A stretch of DNA of 64,000 bases from Acinetobacter gerneri DSM 14967 = CIP 107464 = MTCC 9824 (GCF_000368565.1 NZ_KB849537.1:2451-66450); one strand, 5' to 3'; positions 17,821 to 27,154 are shown, counted from the stretch's first letter. A program made the numbers and translations. Notes: generated from the sequence alone by a model not told the origin.

Positions 17821-19601
17821 CCTGCCTCCACTTTATTTTGTCGTGATTTTTCACGTGCCTGTTCAACAATTGCAATAAAGGCGCTATTCATATCATGCAC
17901 ATTGTTCAATCCAGCTTGTTCACGAACTTGTTTCGGCGATCCCAATGCAAGCATTTTTCCAGCATCTTGTATGGCTATACGATCACAATATTCAGCTTCT
18001 TCCATAAAATGAGTGGTGACAATAACCGTAATGCCTTTGTTTGCCAGTTCACCGATGCTGTACCAAAATGAACGTCTTGCAACTGGATCAATGCCACTGG
18101 TCGGCTCATCCAAAAAGACGATTTCTGGTTCATGTACCAATGCCACTGCCATCGATAAGCGTTGCTTATATCCCCCTGGTAAATCACCACTATTGGCATT
18201 TTCATCGAGATTAAATTGTTTTAAAACTTTCGCTATATGTTGCTTTAAGGTCTTGCCGCATAAGCCATAAGCACCCGCAAAAAAAGTTAAATTTTCACGT
18301 ACTGAAAGATTGGAATACAACGCAAATTTCTGTGAAACATAACCAATTTTTCCACGTGCCTTTGCTCGGGCATGACGCAAATTGACACCTGCAACTTCTA
18401 AAAATCCACTTGTCGCAGGCAATAATCCACATAACATCCTAAATGTTGTGGTTTTCCCTGCGCCATTTGGACCCAATAGTCCAAAAATTTCGCCACGTTT
18501 TACTTCAAATGAGGTATTGGCAACTGCAGTAAATTCTCCAAATTTTCGTACTAAATCTTTAACGACAATGACGGGTTCATTTGTATCGATTTCTGTATCA
18601 GTCGACGATGATTGATTATTTTCATAAAGCTGCGTACCAGTATTTGCTTCAGTATTGGCTTTGTGTAGCAGCATCATAAACGCATCTTCAAGTTCTGCTT
18701 CACGTGAAACAGCTTGAGTATTTTCAGGGAAAATATGTTTTATCTTTTCGATGTTCGACTGAAAACTAATAAAGCGAACCAGATCACCTTTGGGCACGGC
18801 ATCAATAATATCTTGGGTTTGTTCGAGTAGATGCGCCTGTAAAACCCGTGATTTCATCTGTGCAGGAGGCTTAATCTGCCAAGTTAATCCCTGTACTAAT
18901 GAAGTAATTTCAAGCGGAGTTCCCTGCTGTAAAATTCGACCTTGGTACATCACAAAAACTTGATCACAACGTTCTGCTTCGTCCATATAAGCTGTACTAA
19001 TAATGACACTCAATTGTTCTTGCTTGACCAGCTCTTCAATAATCTTCCATAGGTCACGGCGAGATAAAGGATCTACCCCCACACTAGGCTCATCGAGCAG
19101 TAACAATTGTGGAGAACGAACCAAAGTGCAGGCCAAACCTAGTTTTTGTTTCATACCACCCGATAAATTTCCAGCAAGCCGATCTGTAAATCGTGTTAAA
19201 TCGGTAATACTCAACAAACGAGCAAATCTTTCCTGACGCATTTCATGTGAAATACCATGTAAATCTGCGTATAAATCTAAATTTTCTTGAACGCTCAAAT
19301 CTTCATACAAACCAAATTTTTGTGGCATATAACTGATCTGATCTTGTATTTGCTGCGGATGTTTTTCAACATCAATGCCCAATACCTGCAACGATCCTGA
19401 CGTTGGAGCATAGAGTCCTGCAATCATTCTCAAAAAAGTACTTTTGCCTGCACCATCAGGACCGACTAGCGCTGATATTTGCCCAGACTTCAAAGTCAAA
19501 TTTAATTGATCAATCGCGATAATATCTGACTGATTTTTTTGCTCAGCTTTAAAATGGCAACTCAAATTTTGTGCTTCTACGACATTGATCAACTCAGACA
19601 T
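17817..19601 (-). CDS. ybhF: Fused double ABC ATPase, YbhF-like
   Basis: A 594-residue cytoplasmic protein holding two complete ABC domains. The first has Walker A GPDGAGKST at 47-55, signature LSGGMKQK near 146, and Walker B LLLLDEPSVG near 167. The second has GPNGAGKTT at 377-385 and Walker B IVFLDEPTSG. Its signature reads LPGGYKQR rather than LSGG, so the two sites may be unequal. A linker rich in Ser, Thr, Asn and Glu lies at about 315-342. The protein energises the YbhS/YbhR permease pair. It starts 4 bp after the adaptor gene. Confidence 0.92.
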   Translation of the reverse strand: MSELINVVEAQNLSCHFKAEQKNQSDIIAIDQLNLTLKSGQISALVGPDGAGKSTFLRMIAGLYAPTSGSLQVLGIDVEKHPQQIQDQISYMPQKFGLYEDLSVQENLDLYADLHGISHEMRQERFARLLSITDLTRFTDRLAGNLSGGMKQKLGLACTLVRSPQLLLLDEPSVGVDPLSRRDLWKIIEELVKQEQLSVIISTAYMDEAERCDQVFVMYQGRILQQGTPLEITSLVQGLTWQIKPPAQMKSRVLQAHLLEQTQDIIDAVPKGDLVRFISFQSNIEKIKHIFPENTQAVSREAELEDAFMMLLHKANTEANTGTQLYENNQSSSTDTEIDTNEPVIVVKDLVRKFGEFTAVANTSFEVKRGEIFGLLGPNGAGKTTTFRMLCGLLPATSGFLEVAGVNLRHARAKARGKIGYVSQKFALYSNLSVRENLTFFAGAYGLCGKTLKQHIAKVLKQFNLDENANSGDLPGGYKQRLSMAVALVHEPEIVFLDEPTSGIDPVARRSFWYSIGELANKGITVIVTTHFMEEAEYCDRIAIQDAGKMLALGSPKQVREQAGLNNVHDMNSAFIAIVEQAREKSRQNKVEAG

Positions 19602-19605
19602 AGAT

Positions 19606-20613
19606 TTACTCTTTGGCTTGATTTTTCTGTAGTTTGACCGTGACAGGTTGTCCCATTTTCAAGCGATCTTTTGCATCATCAACGTATATGCGCACTTCAT
19701 AAACCAGATTGGTTCTCAAGTCCTCTGTTTGCACCGTTTTTGGCGTAAACTCAGCAACAGATGAGATATAACCAATTTTCCCAATAATGGCTTGATCTGG
19801 ATTGGCATCGGTATAAACCTGCGCAGCTTCGCCCATAGTGACCGAACTTAAATCAGTTTCACTGACATAAACCCGAATCCATTTAGGATCCGTCAGCGCC
19901 AAGGTATATACAGGCTTCTGTGCAGTGGTCATGTCACCGGGTTCCTGCAAACGTGCACGTACGATCGCATGCACAGGTGAACGTAAATCCGCTTGCGAAA
20001 GTTGATATTTCAATAAATTTAAATTGGCTTCTGCTGCTTTAAACTGAGCCAATGTTGCTTCACGTTGCTCTTGTCGGTCGCCTAAAAGCCTTAAATCTAA
20101 AGCTGCTTGCGCCACTTTTACCGAAGCTTCAGTCGTACTTTTTTTGCTTTTGGCAGCATCAAGTTCTTGCTTACTAATCGCATGACCACTGGTATCGTTA
20201 TAAATCGTTTTCACACGATTATAATCAACCAATGCTTTGGCCTGCTCAGCTTGTGCAGAGGTTAATTGCGCCCGAGCCTGTGCGATTTCTTCGGGTCTAG
20301 CACCGACTTTTTGTTGTTTTACAGCTTGAGCTTGTATATCCAAATTTGCTTCAGCTTGTGCGATTTGAATCTTGAGTGCATTGACATCCAACTGTCCAAG
20401 AACCTGTCCTTTACTGACCCTATCTCCTTCTTGAACTGTCAACGATTGGATGCGCCCTGCATTTTCAAATGCCAAAGACACCTGCCGAATATCAACATTC
20501 CCATATAAAGTTAACTGTGTATCATCCTGATTTTTACTGTGATAAATCCAGTACCCTACTGCCGAAACAAGCAGCAATATCACAACACCCGCAACGATGA
20601 ATTTCTTATTCAT
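19606..20613 (-). CDS. ybhG: HlyD-family periplasmic adaptor, YbhG-like
   Basis: A 335-residue membrane-fusion protein. An N-terminal uncleaved anchor (about 5-24) is followed by a lipoyl/barrel half (VDIRQVSLAFENAGRI, VQEGDRVSKGQVLGQLD), a long alpha-helical hairpin (about 75-195, Gln/Ala-rich), the returning lipoyl half, and a beta-barrel (WIRVYVSETDLSSV). It would link the inner-membrane ABC exporter to an outer-membrane channel such as TolC. It is the first gene of the minus-strand operon and is divergent from the TetR gene, with a 25-bp palindrome between them. Confidence 0.9.
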   Translation of the reverse strand: MNKKFIVAGVVILLLVSAVGYWIYHSKNQDDTQLTLYGNVDIRQVSLAFENAGRIQSLTVQEGDRVSKGQVLGQLDVNALKIQIAQAEANLDIQAQAVKQQKVGARPEEIAQARAQLTSAQAEQAKALVDYNRVKTIYNDTSGHAISKQELDAAKSKKSTTEASVKVAQAALDLRLLGDRQEQREATLAQFKAAEANLNLLKYQLSQADLRSPVHAIVRARLQEPGDMTTAQKPVYTLALTDPKWIRVYVSETDLSSVTMGEAAQVYTDANPDQAIIGKIGYISSVAEFTPKTVQTEDLRTNLVYEVRIYVDDAKDRLKMGQPVTVKLQKNQAKE

Positions 20614-20658
20614 TGAAAAATAGACCTTTAAGCTGTCTGATCTGTTTTAGATCGCATA

Positions 20659-20683
20659 GTTTAAATTTAATTTAAATTTAAAC
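20659..20683. promoter_or_regulatory. Perfect 12-1-12 palindrome, candidate CecR-type operator
   Basis: GTTTAAATTTAA (20659-20670), one central base, then its exact reverse complement TTAAATTTAAAC (20672-20683). It lies 46 bp upstream of ybhG and 187 bp upstream of the TetR gene, where a dimeric TetR repressor would be expected to act. Confidence 0.55.
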
Positions 20684-20869
20684 TTAATTGCTCAAAAATG
20701 ATATATTTATCTAAAGAAAAATTTGTAATAGGCTTTCATTTAACATTAACCTCATGTTTATCAATATTTTTTTAAATATGCGTTTTTTTAACACAATATA
20801 TTTGGCTAAATTTTTAATTCTATTTAAACTATTGCCCGATATAAGCAACAAGGTTTTGATGAGATCAGC

Positions 20870-21523
20870 ATGGGTAGAGCAAATCGAAGTGATGGCGATG
20901 TGACTAAAATAAAAATTTTAGAAGCAGCTGGAGAATTGATTGCTGAAAAAGGTTTCGCAAAATCATCTAATAAAGAGATTGCTCAAAAGGCTGAAGTCGA
21001 TTTAGCCACCATCAATTATCATTTTGGTGGGCGTGATGGTTTGCATCGTGCGGTGATTTCAGTGGCTCATAAGTATTATTTAGATGCCAATGAACTTGCA
21101 AAACTAGCAGAAAATGATATACCTGCTGAAGATAAATTGAATCTATTTTTTAGAACAATCTTGAGTAAATTAAGCGGGAAAAAAAATTGGTATGCACAAG
21201 TTTTTGCCCAAGAATTACTCTCACCATCTTTGCAACTTGCTGATTTTATTCAAACTGAAGGTTTTGAAAAGTTTTATTTGATACGTAAAATCGTCAGTCA
21301 AGTTGCGGGTATTGATGAAAATTCACCTAAAATCTTACCATGTATGGTCAGTATCGTTACCCCTTGTATGATGCTTGTCGTTGCAGGTCAACGTCTCCCC
21401 CACCCAAATATGTTCAGCCCAATTATGAGTATGGATAGTACTGCTCTAGCTGAGCATTTTACTAAGTTTTGTATGGCGGGCTTAAAGGCGACTGCTATGG
21501 GAAATAGACATGGTTCAAACTAA
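20870..21523 (+). CDS. cecR: TetR-family regulator, CecR/YbiH-like
   Basis: A 217-residue repressor with an N-terminal helix-turn-helix: AGELIAEKGFAKSSNKEIAQ, then VDLATINYHFGGRDGLHRAV (about 25-65). The C-terminal domain with PAEDKLNLFFRTILSKLSG and WYAQVFAQELLSPS matches the CecR (DUF1956) ligand domain. In E. coli cecR sits beside ybhGFSR and controls it. Here the same genes are divergently arranged, so autoregulation plus repression of the exporter is likely. The inducer is unknown. Confidence 0.87.
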   Translation: MGRANRSDGDVTKIKILEAAGELIAEKGFAKSSNKEIAQKAEVDLATINYHFGGRDGLHRAVISVAHKYYLDANELAKLAENDIPAEDKLNLFFRTILSKLSGKKNWYAQVFAQELLSPSLQLADFIQTEGFEKFYLIRKIVSQVAGIDENSPKILPCMVSIVTPCMMLVVAGQRLPHPNMFSPIMSMDSTALAEHFTKFCMAGLKATAMGNRHGSN

Positions 21524-21547
21524 TTTTTATTGGTGAAAATTTAGACT

Positions 21548-21700
21548 TTATGATGTGACAAACCGAAGTCCCTTAAATACAAAAGTAAATATAGCTAAAA
21601 TTAATAGATTTAGCACATACTCTAAAACACCTTGTGGTGGATTTTTGGCAATATAAAATCCATATATCAATAAAGCGAATAATAGTAAAAAGAACTTCAT
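21548..21700 (-). CDS. Small two-helix membrane protein, hypothetical
   Basis: A 50-residue frame, almost wholly hydrophobic, with two predicted membrane segments (about 2-18 and 27-44) parted by a KNPPQG turn and ending in basic residues. The ATG at 21700 has GGGG 8 nt upstream. An earlier in-frame ATG at 21733 is possible. It does not resemble a family known to me. It may be a genuine small protein conserved in the genus, but the region is AT-rich and such frames arise by chance, so confidence is limited. Confidence 0.42.
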   Translation of the reverse strand: MKFFLLLFALLIYGFYIAKNPPQGVLEYVLNLLILAIFTFVFKGLRFVTS

Positions 21701-21807
21701 ACACTTGCCCCATAAAAAGTATTTCATTTCCAAAAGTTTAAAAATAGCAACAATATTATTTAAAATTCTTATATTTGATTTCTATTTTATCATCATTGTA
21801 AAACAAA

Positions 21808-21835
21808 AAACCCAGCTTTCGCTGGGTTTCTTTAA
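21808..21835 (-). terminator. Terminator of aceA
   Basis: AAACCCAGC (21808-21816) pairs with GCTGGGTTT (21821-21829), with a TTTC loop. On the minus strand it is followed by a T-rich run. It lies about 15 bp past the aceA stop. Confidence 0.85.
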
Positions 21836-21848
21836 ATCAATTCAGAGC

Positions 21849-23453
21849 TTAGTGAGCAGCGAATTGGTTCATTGTGTTTTTAGCATCGTCATGCGCTTTC
21901 AATGCATTGTCACCAGAGAAGATTTCTTTGTGATCATCACCGATGTCAGAACCAGCCATTGCTTGGTGTTTAACACAAGAAATTGTACCGCGGATTTCTT
22001 TACGTTGAACGCCAGCAACATAAGCAAGCATACCTTGGTCGCCGAAGTAACCTTGAGCAAGCTCATGAGTAGAAAGAGCAGCTGTGTGGTAAGTCGGAAG
22101 TGTGATCAAGTGATGGAACACACCAGCTTCACGAGAAGCATCAGCTTGGAATGTACGTACTTTCTCATCAGCATCAGCAGCTAAGTCAGTGTTGTCGTAT
22201 TCAGCGCTCATCAACTTAGCACGGTCGTAAGCAGAAACGTCTTTACCTTCAGCAACCCAACGGTCGTAAGCTTGTTGACGGAAGTTTAAAGTCCAGTTGA
22301 ACGATGGAGAGTTGTTGTAAACAAGTTTAGCATTTGGAACAACTTCTTTAACACGGTTCACCATGTGAGCGATTTCTTCAACGTTTGGAGTCGCAGTTTC
22401 GATCCAAAGAAGGTCAGCACCGTTTTGTAAGCTAGACACACAGTCAAGTACAACGCGGTCGATTTGAGTGCCTTCACGGAACTGATACAAACCAGAAGCT
22501 AAACGTTTAGGACGGTGTAATTTACCATCACGTTTGATCAAGATTTCGTCTTCTTGAGCATCAGCGATGTCAATTTCTTGAGTATCTAAGTAGCTGATGT
22601 ATTGAGAAGCGATGTCGCCTGGCTCTTTAACCACTGGGATTTTTTGAGTCAAGTCAGCGCCTTCAGAGTCAGTACGTGCAACGATGATACCGTCATCAAG
22701 ACCCATTTCTAAGAATGCATAACGTAATGCATGGATTTTAGAGATGAAGTCTTCATGTGGAACTGTAACTTTACCAGCTTGGTGACCACATTGTTTAGCA
22801 TCAGATACTTGGTTTTCGATTTGAAGCGCACAAGCACCAGCTTCGATCATTTTCTTAGCAAGTAAGTAAGTTGCTTCTTCGTTACCGAAACCAGCGTCGA
22901 TGTCAGCAATAATTGGCACAACGTGAGTTTGGAAGTTGTCGATTTGTGAAGTGATTTCAGCAGCTTTAGCAGTATCGCCAGCTTCTTGAGCTTTTTTAAG
23001 CGCACGGAACAAATCGTTTAATTCTTTAGCATCAGCTTGGCGTAAGAAAGTATAGATTTCTTCGATTAACGCAGGAACTGAAGTTTTTTCGTGCATAGAT
23101 TGGTCAGGAAGTGGACCGAATTCTGAACGAAGAGCAGCAACCATCCAACCAGAAAGGTAGATATAACGTTTGCTAGTAGTACCAAAATATTTTTTGTTCG
23201 CAATCATTTTTTGTTGTGCGATAAAGCCGTGCCAGCAACCCAAAGATTGAGTGTATTTGCTAGAATCAGCATCATATTCTGCCATATCACGACGCATAAT
23301 TGCAGCTGTATATTTAGCAATGTCTAAACCAGTTTTGAAACGGTTTTGCATTTGCATACGTGCAGCATCTTCAGGACTGATGTCTGCCCAAGTGTTGCCG
23401 AATTTTGCTTTTAATTCGCGGATTGCATCAATCGCTGTTTGGTATGTAGTCAT
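21849..23453 (-). CDS. aceA: Isocitrate lyase
   Basis: A 534-residue enzyme of the glyoxylate shunt that splits isocitrate into succinate and glyoxylate, needed for growth on acetate and fatty acids. The active-site motif is KQCGH at 220-224 (Cys222), with the metal-binding DIDAGFGN near 184-191. The length and the KQCGH variant match the long Pseudomonas/Acinetobacter isocitrate lyases rather than the 435-residue enterobacterial form. It is a monocistronic gene with strong codon bias, typical of high expression. A palindrome lies 255 bp upstream of the start codon. Confidence 0.96.
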   Translation of the reverse strand: MTTYQTAIDAIRELKAKFGNTWADISPEDAARMQMQNRFKTGLDIAKYTAAIMRRDMAEYDADSSKYTQSLGCWHGFIAQQKMIANKKYFGTTSKRYIYLSGWMVAALRSEFGPLPDQSMHEKTSVPALIEEIYTFLRQADAKELNDLFRALKKAQEAGDTAKAAEITSQIDNFQTHVVPIIADIDAGFGNEEATYLLAKKMIEAGACALQIENQVSDAKQCGHQAGKVTVPHEDFISKIHALRYAFLEMGLDDGIIVARTDSEGADLTQKIPVVKEPGDIASQYISYLDTQEIDIADAQEDEILIKRDGKLHRPKRLASGLYQFREGTQIDRVVLDCVSSLQNGADLLWIETATPNVEEIAHMVNRVKEVVPNAKLVYNNSPSFNWTLNFRQQAYDRWVAEGKDVSAYDRAKLMSAEYDNTDLAADADEKVRTFQADASREAGVFHHLITLPTYHTAALSTHELAQGYFGDQGMLAYVAGVQRKEIRGTISCVKHQAMAGSDIGDDHKEIFSGDNALKAHDDAKNTMNQFAAH

Positions 23454-24032
23454 GATATTTTCCTGTAATAATAATAGGATTTCATCAGTCGAAGGCTTAA
23501 AATCTAGCGGTATTTATTTGTTCAGATTTCAGGCGCTTCGTTAGGATGAATACAGCTTAGATTGAGAAAAAAAATTAATCCAATATTCTAGGTTAATTCT
23601 CAGTATTTTTTTAAAAAATATATAGATCAAAGTCGTATTATAATTGTGATGATATTTTACAAGTTATTGTTTTATAACATTATATATAAATTTTAGTTTT
23701 TAATTTTTTGTATGATATACATACAAATCAAGTTTAAAATGATTATTAGACTTAAGTCGAGGTCAAATCAAAATTGGACATCAAACGTGTAAATCACTGT
23801 CAAAAAGGTCAATAGATCATCAATTTTATAAATACATTTTGCCCAATAATTCAGCATTTTTGAATAATATTTTTATTCTTAAATATCATTTTATTTGTTT
23901 TAATGAATTTAACGCGGGTATTTTGCTACTGCCAAAACAGCAACAAGATTTAGTATATAAGTATAAAAGGATATTTCAGCTGATCAATCCAACGTACCCA
24001 TCTATTCAAACAAAAAATAATGCGAGAAAAAA
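23454..24032. other. Intergenic region between aceA and the small secreted protein gene
   Basis: About 580 bp, AT-rich, with promoters for two divergent genes. The only clear structure is a palindrome at 23708-23726 (listed separately). A 77-codon plus-strand frame here overlaps the next gene and has no ribosome site, so it is not called. Confidence 0.5.
23708..23726. promoter_or_regulatory. Palindrome TTGTATG-N5-CATACAA, candidate operator near aceA
   Basis: Perfect 7-bp half-sites TTGTATG (23708-23714) and CATACAA (23720-23726) around ATATA. The form resembles sites of GntR/FadR-type regulators, but the protein that binds it is unknown. It may serve aceA or the divergent gene at 24033. Confidence 0.4.
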
Positions 24033-24446
24033 ATGTCGAAATTTAAAGCCATCCCAGTATTGTCTACAGTGATCATGTGCTTTTGCATTTCTATCACTGC
24101 TGTTGCAAAAAATTCGCCTCAACTTTCAGATCAGAAGCCCCAAAAAAGTGTGGCTGATACTTATGCTGATCTAAAGTCACAAGCCAGAAATAACCCATCA
24201 GTAGTTGAAATCATCACTTCTCCTGACGGATGGCAAGTGGTTTATGAAAAGAAAATAGATCGAACGGTCGTTTGGTCATTTACTCCAAAGACTGAAAAAG
24301 CCTACCCTGCTTTTGTACGTAGAGAAGTTACAGCAAAAGATGGCTTAGTCATGCGAGTGGTTTGTGAGGCTAAAAAACAAGACTGTGATGCCTTAGTCGA
24401 AACATTCAATCGAATGAATGCCGAAGCAATCGAAGAAGCTCAGTAA
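24033..24446 (+). CDS. Small exported protein of unknown function
   Basis: A 137-residue protein with a signal peptide (about 1-26, cleavage near TAVA-KN), so it is probably periplasmic. The mature part is hydrophilic, with a central VVEIITSPDGWQVVYEKK and ...VVWSFTPKTEKAYPAFVRREV region that reads like a small beta-sheet domain, two Cys residues (VCEAKKQDC) that could form a disulfide, and a short C-terminal helix. I do not recognise the family. The composition suggests a conserved Acinetobacter hypothetical. It stands alone and is followed by a hairpin at 24484. Confidence 0.7.
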   Translation: MSKFKAIPVLSTVIMCFCISITAVAKNSPQLSDQKPQKSVADTYADLKSQARNNPSVVEIITSPDGWQVVYEKKIDRTVVWSFTPKTEKAYPAFVRREVTAKDGLVMRVVCEAKKQDCDALVETFNRMNAEAIEEAQ

Positions 24447-24483
24447 AATTCAGTTGTGAAAGTTCGACAGCCCCTAAAATACT

Positions 24484-24509
24484 GGCTTTAAAAGCTGAGT
24501 TTTAAAGCC
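24484..24509. terminator. 10-bp perfect hairpin after the small exported protein gene
   Basis: GGCTTTAAAA (24484-24493) and TTTTAAAGCC (24500-24509) with loop GCTGAG. No U-run follows, so it may be a weak or Rho-assisted terminator or an mRNA 3' stabiliser. Confidence 0.45.
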
Positions 24510-24689
24510 AAAATAAAGATGAAACAACAGCTTGCTTATCGTATTTCAATGCAGGTGTTGCTGACATTTCAACTTAGTCACAATCATAAGTGAATAATGC
24601 TGTTAATTTCGTCAATTTCTAACACAAATCCGATTGCTTATGGCATAATCCCTACTTGATTTCATGATTTTATTTTCGGTATTTTTTTT

Positions 24690-25679
24690 ATGAATCTTGA
24701 GCGGGTCGATCTCAACTTATTAATCTATCTTGACGTACTTCTTCGTGAAAAAAATGTCACTCGTGCCGCAGAACAATTAGGGGTAACCCAACCTGCAATG
24801 AGTAACATTTTACGCCGTTTACGTAATCTGTTTAATGATCCGCTTTTAATTCGTTCTTCTGAAGGTATGACACCGACTGAACGTGCGCTCGAATTGCAAC
24901 CTCGTATTCGTGATGCACTGTCAGATTTGTCGATGATCTTAGAACCTCGTACCGAATTTAGACCTTATACCTCAAATCGTGTTTTCCGTATCATGACTTC
25001 GGACTATGCTGAGGCGACTCTGGTTCCTCGTTTAGTTAAAGCATTGCGCTCAGAAGCACCCAATGTCGTTTTGGACTTTTTAACACCGAGTGACGTGTCT
25101 TATCGTGATATGGAACAAGGTAAAGTTGATTTAGCGATTAACCGATTTAATGAAATCCCGCAAAGTTTTCACCAAGTTCTCGTTTGGCGTGACAGTTTTT
25201 CATGCCTACTCAACAACAAACACCCTGCGGTCAATAACCTCAATCTAAAAAGCTATCTAGATGCACAGCATATTTGGGTATCAAAAACTGGTATGGGCGT
25301 AGGCTTTGGGGTAAATCCTGAGAAACAAGCAGGTTTAGGCTGGATCGATCAAGCTTTAGAACGTATTGGGCAAAAACGTAAAATTTCAGTATTTACGCGT
25401 CATTATCAAATGCCAGGCTTATTGGCAGCAAATGTAGACCTGATTGCAACTTTACCGACACGTATTGCACGTCTTCAAGCCAAAAGTCAAAATCTGGTAC
25501 TTAAAGATCCACCGTTTTATATTCCAGAATTTGAATTGAAAATGGCATGGTGCCCTCTTCTACATCATCATCCTGCACATCGTTGGTTACGCCAGTTGAT
25601 TTTGTATGTTGCACGTCAAATGATCGAAGAAGAAAATCGTGAGTTTTTAATGAATAATTCACATTTTTCTCAATATTAA
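24690..25679 (+). CDS. LysR-family transcriptional regulator
   Basis: A 329-residue regulator. The winged helix-turn-helix is at residues 5-65 (NVTRAAEQLGVTQPAMSNIL), and the substrate-binding domain covers about 95-300. The N-terminus starting LERVDLNLLIYLDVLLRE and the LLIRSSEGMTPTERALEL segment are typical of the NahR/LeuO/NodD-like branch of the family. No divergently transcribed partner is adjacent (the upstream gap is 243 bp and the next gene follows in the same direction), so its target cannot be named. Confidence 0.85.
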   Translation: MNLERVDLNLLIYLDVLLREKNVTRAAEQLGVTQPAMSNILRRLRNLFNDPLLIRSSEGMTPTERALELQPRIRDALSDLSMILEPRTEFRPYTSNRVFRIMTSDYAEATLVPRLVKALRSEAPNVVLDFLTPSDVSYRDMEQGKVDLAINRFNEIPQSFHQVLVWRDSFSCLLNNKHPAVNNLNLKSYLDAQHIWVSKTGMGVGFGVNPEKQAGLGWIDQALERIGQKRKISVFTRHYQMPGLLAANVDLIATLPTRIARLQAKSQNLVLKDPPFYIPEFELKMAWCPLLHHHPAHRWLRQLILYVARQMIEEENREFLMNNSHFSQY

Positions 25680-25805
25680 AATTATTTTTCTTATCTTCTA
25701 CGCTTTTCAAGACTATACTTCCATCTAGGTGCTGATGAATTTCACCACCTAGATGTTTTTTATGTTAAAAAATATCTCATAATAATGACAAAACACAGGT
25801 GATTT

Positions 25806-27134
25806 GTGAGTCTTTTTCAGAATATTGTGATCATTGCTATCTTGATCGCTGGTGCTGGATTTTTATCATTAACTGAAATTGCACTTGCAGGTGCTCGAAA
25901 AGTTAAGCTGAAAATTTTGGCAGAAGCGGGAGATGAAAGAGCACAAAAGGTATTAGATCTTCAAGCGAACTCAGCAGATTTTTTTGCTGCATCGCAAATT
26001 GGTTTAAATGCCGTTGCCATCTTAGGTGGTATTTTAGGTGAAGGTGCGTTTCGCCCTTATTTCCTCAGCTTTGTTTCACGTTTTTATTCTGGTCAATGGG
26101 CTGAAACCATCAGCTTCTCTCTCTCATTCACTTTAGTGACGTCCTTATTTATTTTATTTGCTGACTTGATGCCAAAGCGTTTGGCGATGATTGCACCAGA
26201 AAAAATTGCAGTTTCAGTCATCAATCCCATCCAAATTTTCATCGTGATCTGTAAGCCTTTGGCTTGGATCATCAATGCGATTGCCAACCTGTTATTCCGT
26301 TTGTTTAAAGTCAATACGACGCGTGATGACAATATTACCTTTGATGATATCTCCGCAGTTATGGATGCAGGTGCTCAAGCGGGTGTATTACAAAAACAAG
26401 AGCATCATTTTATTGAAAATGTATTTGAGCTCGAAGAACGTAATGTTCCATCTAGTATGACGACGCGTGAAAATGTCATTTACTTTACTTTAAAAGAAAC
26501 CGAAGACAGTATCCGCCAAAAACTTGCCGAATATCCTTATTCTAAGTTTTTAGTCTGTAATGAAAATATCGACGAAGTAATTGGCTATGTTGATGCCAAA
26601 GATATTTTGGTACGTATTTTAAATAATCAAAAAATCAATCAGCTGAATGAATCTACGATTCGTACCGTATTGACTATTCCTGATACGCTAACCCTGTCAG
26701 AACTGTTGGACCGTTTTAGATCAACTAAAGAAAAATTTGCAGTTGTAATCAATGAATATGCGCTCGTTGTCGGTGTGATTACCCTTTCTGACATCATGAT
26801 CACCGTAATGGGTGATTGGGTCACACCGATGGAAGAAGAACAGCAAATTATTAAACGTGATAACAACTCATGGCTCATCGAGGGTAGTACCCCAATCGAA
26901 GATGTCATGCATGCTTTAACCATTGATGAAATGCCTGATCAAGAAAATTATGAAACTTTGGCAGGCTTTATGATGTATAAACTGCGCAAGATTCCACGTC
27001 CTGCAGATACTGTCATTTTCGGGACCTATAAATTTGAAGTGGTTGATGTTGATCATTTTAAAATCGATCAGTTACTTGTCACTCGATTATTAGAAGATAA
27101 AATTGAACAAATTGAAGATCTCGGTGAAAATTAG
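25806..27134 (+). CDS. paeA: CNNM/CorC-family membrane protein, PaeA (YtfL)-like
   Basis: A 442-residue protein starting at GTG with AGGTGA just upstream. Residues 1-190 form the CNNM (DUF21) membrane domain (SLTEIALAGARKVKLKILAE, LFADLMPKRLAMIAPE). A pair of CBS domains spans about 210-335 (VPSSMTTRENVIYF, VINEYALVVGVITLSDIM), followed by a CorC_HlyC-type transporter-associated domain to the end (YETLAGFMMYKLRKIP). It closely resembles E. coli YtfL over its full length, a protein reported to export cadaverine and putrescine (PaeA). Other members move Mg2+ or Co2+, so the substrate is not certain. Confidence 0.88.
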   Translation: MSLFQNIVIIAILIAGAGFLSLTEIALAGARKVKLKILAEAGDERAQKVLDLQANSADFFAASQIGLNAVAILGGILGEGAFRPYFLSFVSRFYSGQWAETISFSLSFTLVTSLFILFADLMPKRLAMIAPEKIAVSVINPIQIFIVICKPLAWIINAIANLLFRLFKVNTTRDDNITFDDISAVMDAGAQAGVLQKQEHHFIENVFELEERNVPSSMTTRENVIYFTLKETEDSIRQKLAEYPYSKFLVCNENIDEVIGYVDAKDILVRILNNQKINQLNESTIRTVLTIPDTLTLSELLDRFRSTKEKFAVVINEYALVVGVITLSDIMITVMGDWVTPMEEEQQIIKRDNNSWLIEGSTPIEDVMHALTIDEMPDQENYETLAGFMMYKLRKIPRPADTVIFGTYKFEVVDVDHFKIDQLLVTRLLEDKIEQIEDLGEN

Positions 27135-27154
27135 ACCTTAAAATGCAATATTAC

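Noticed and set aside
23839..24072. 77-codon frame overlapping the start of the small exported protein
   Set aside because: No ribosome site and no domain. The overlapping frame at 24033 has a signal peptide.
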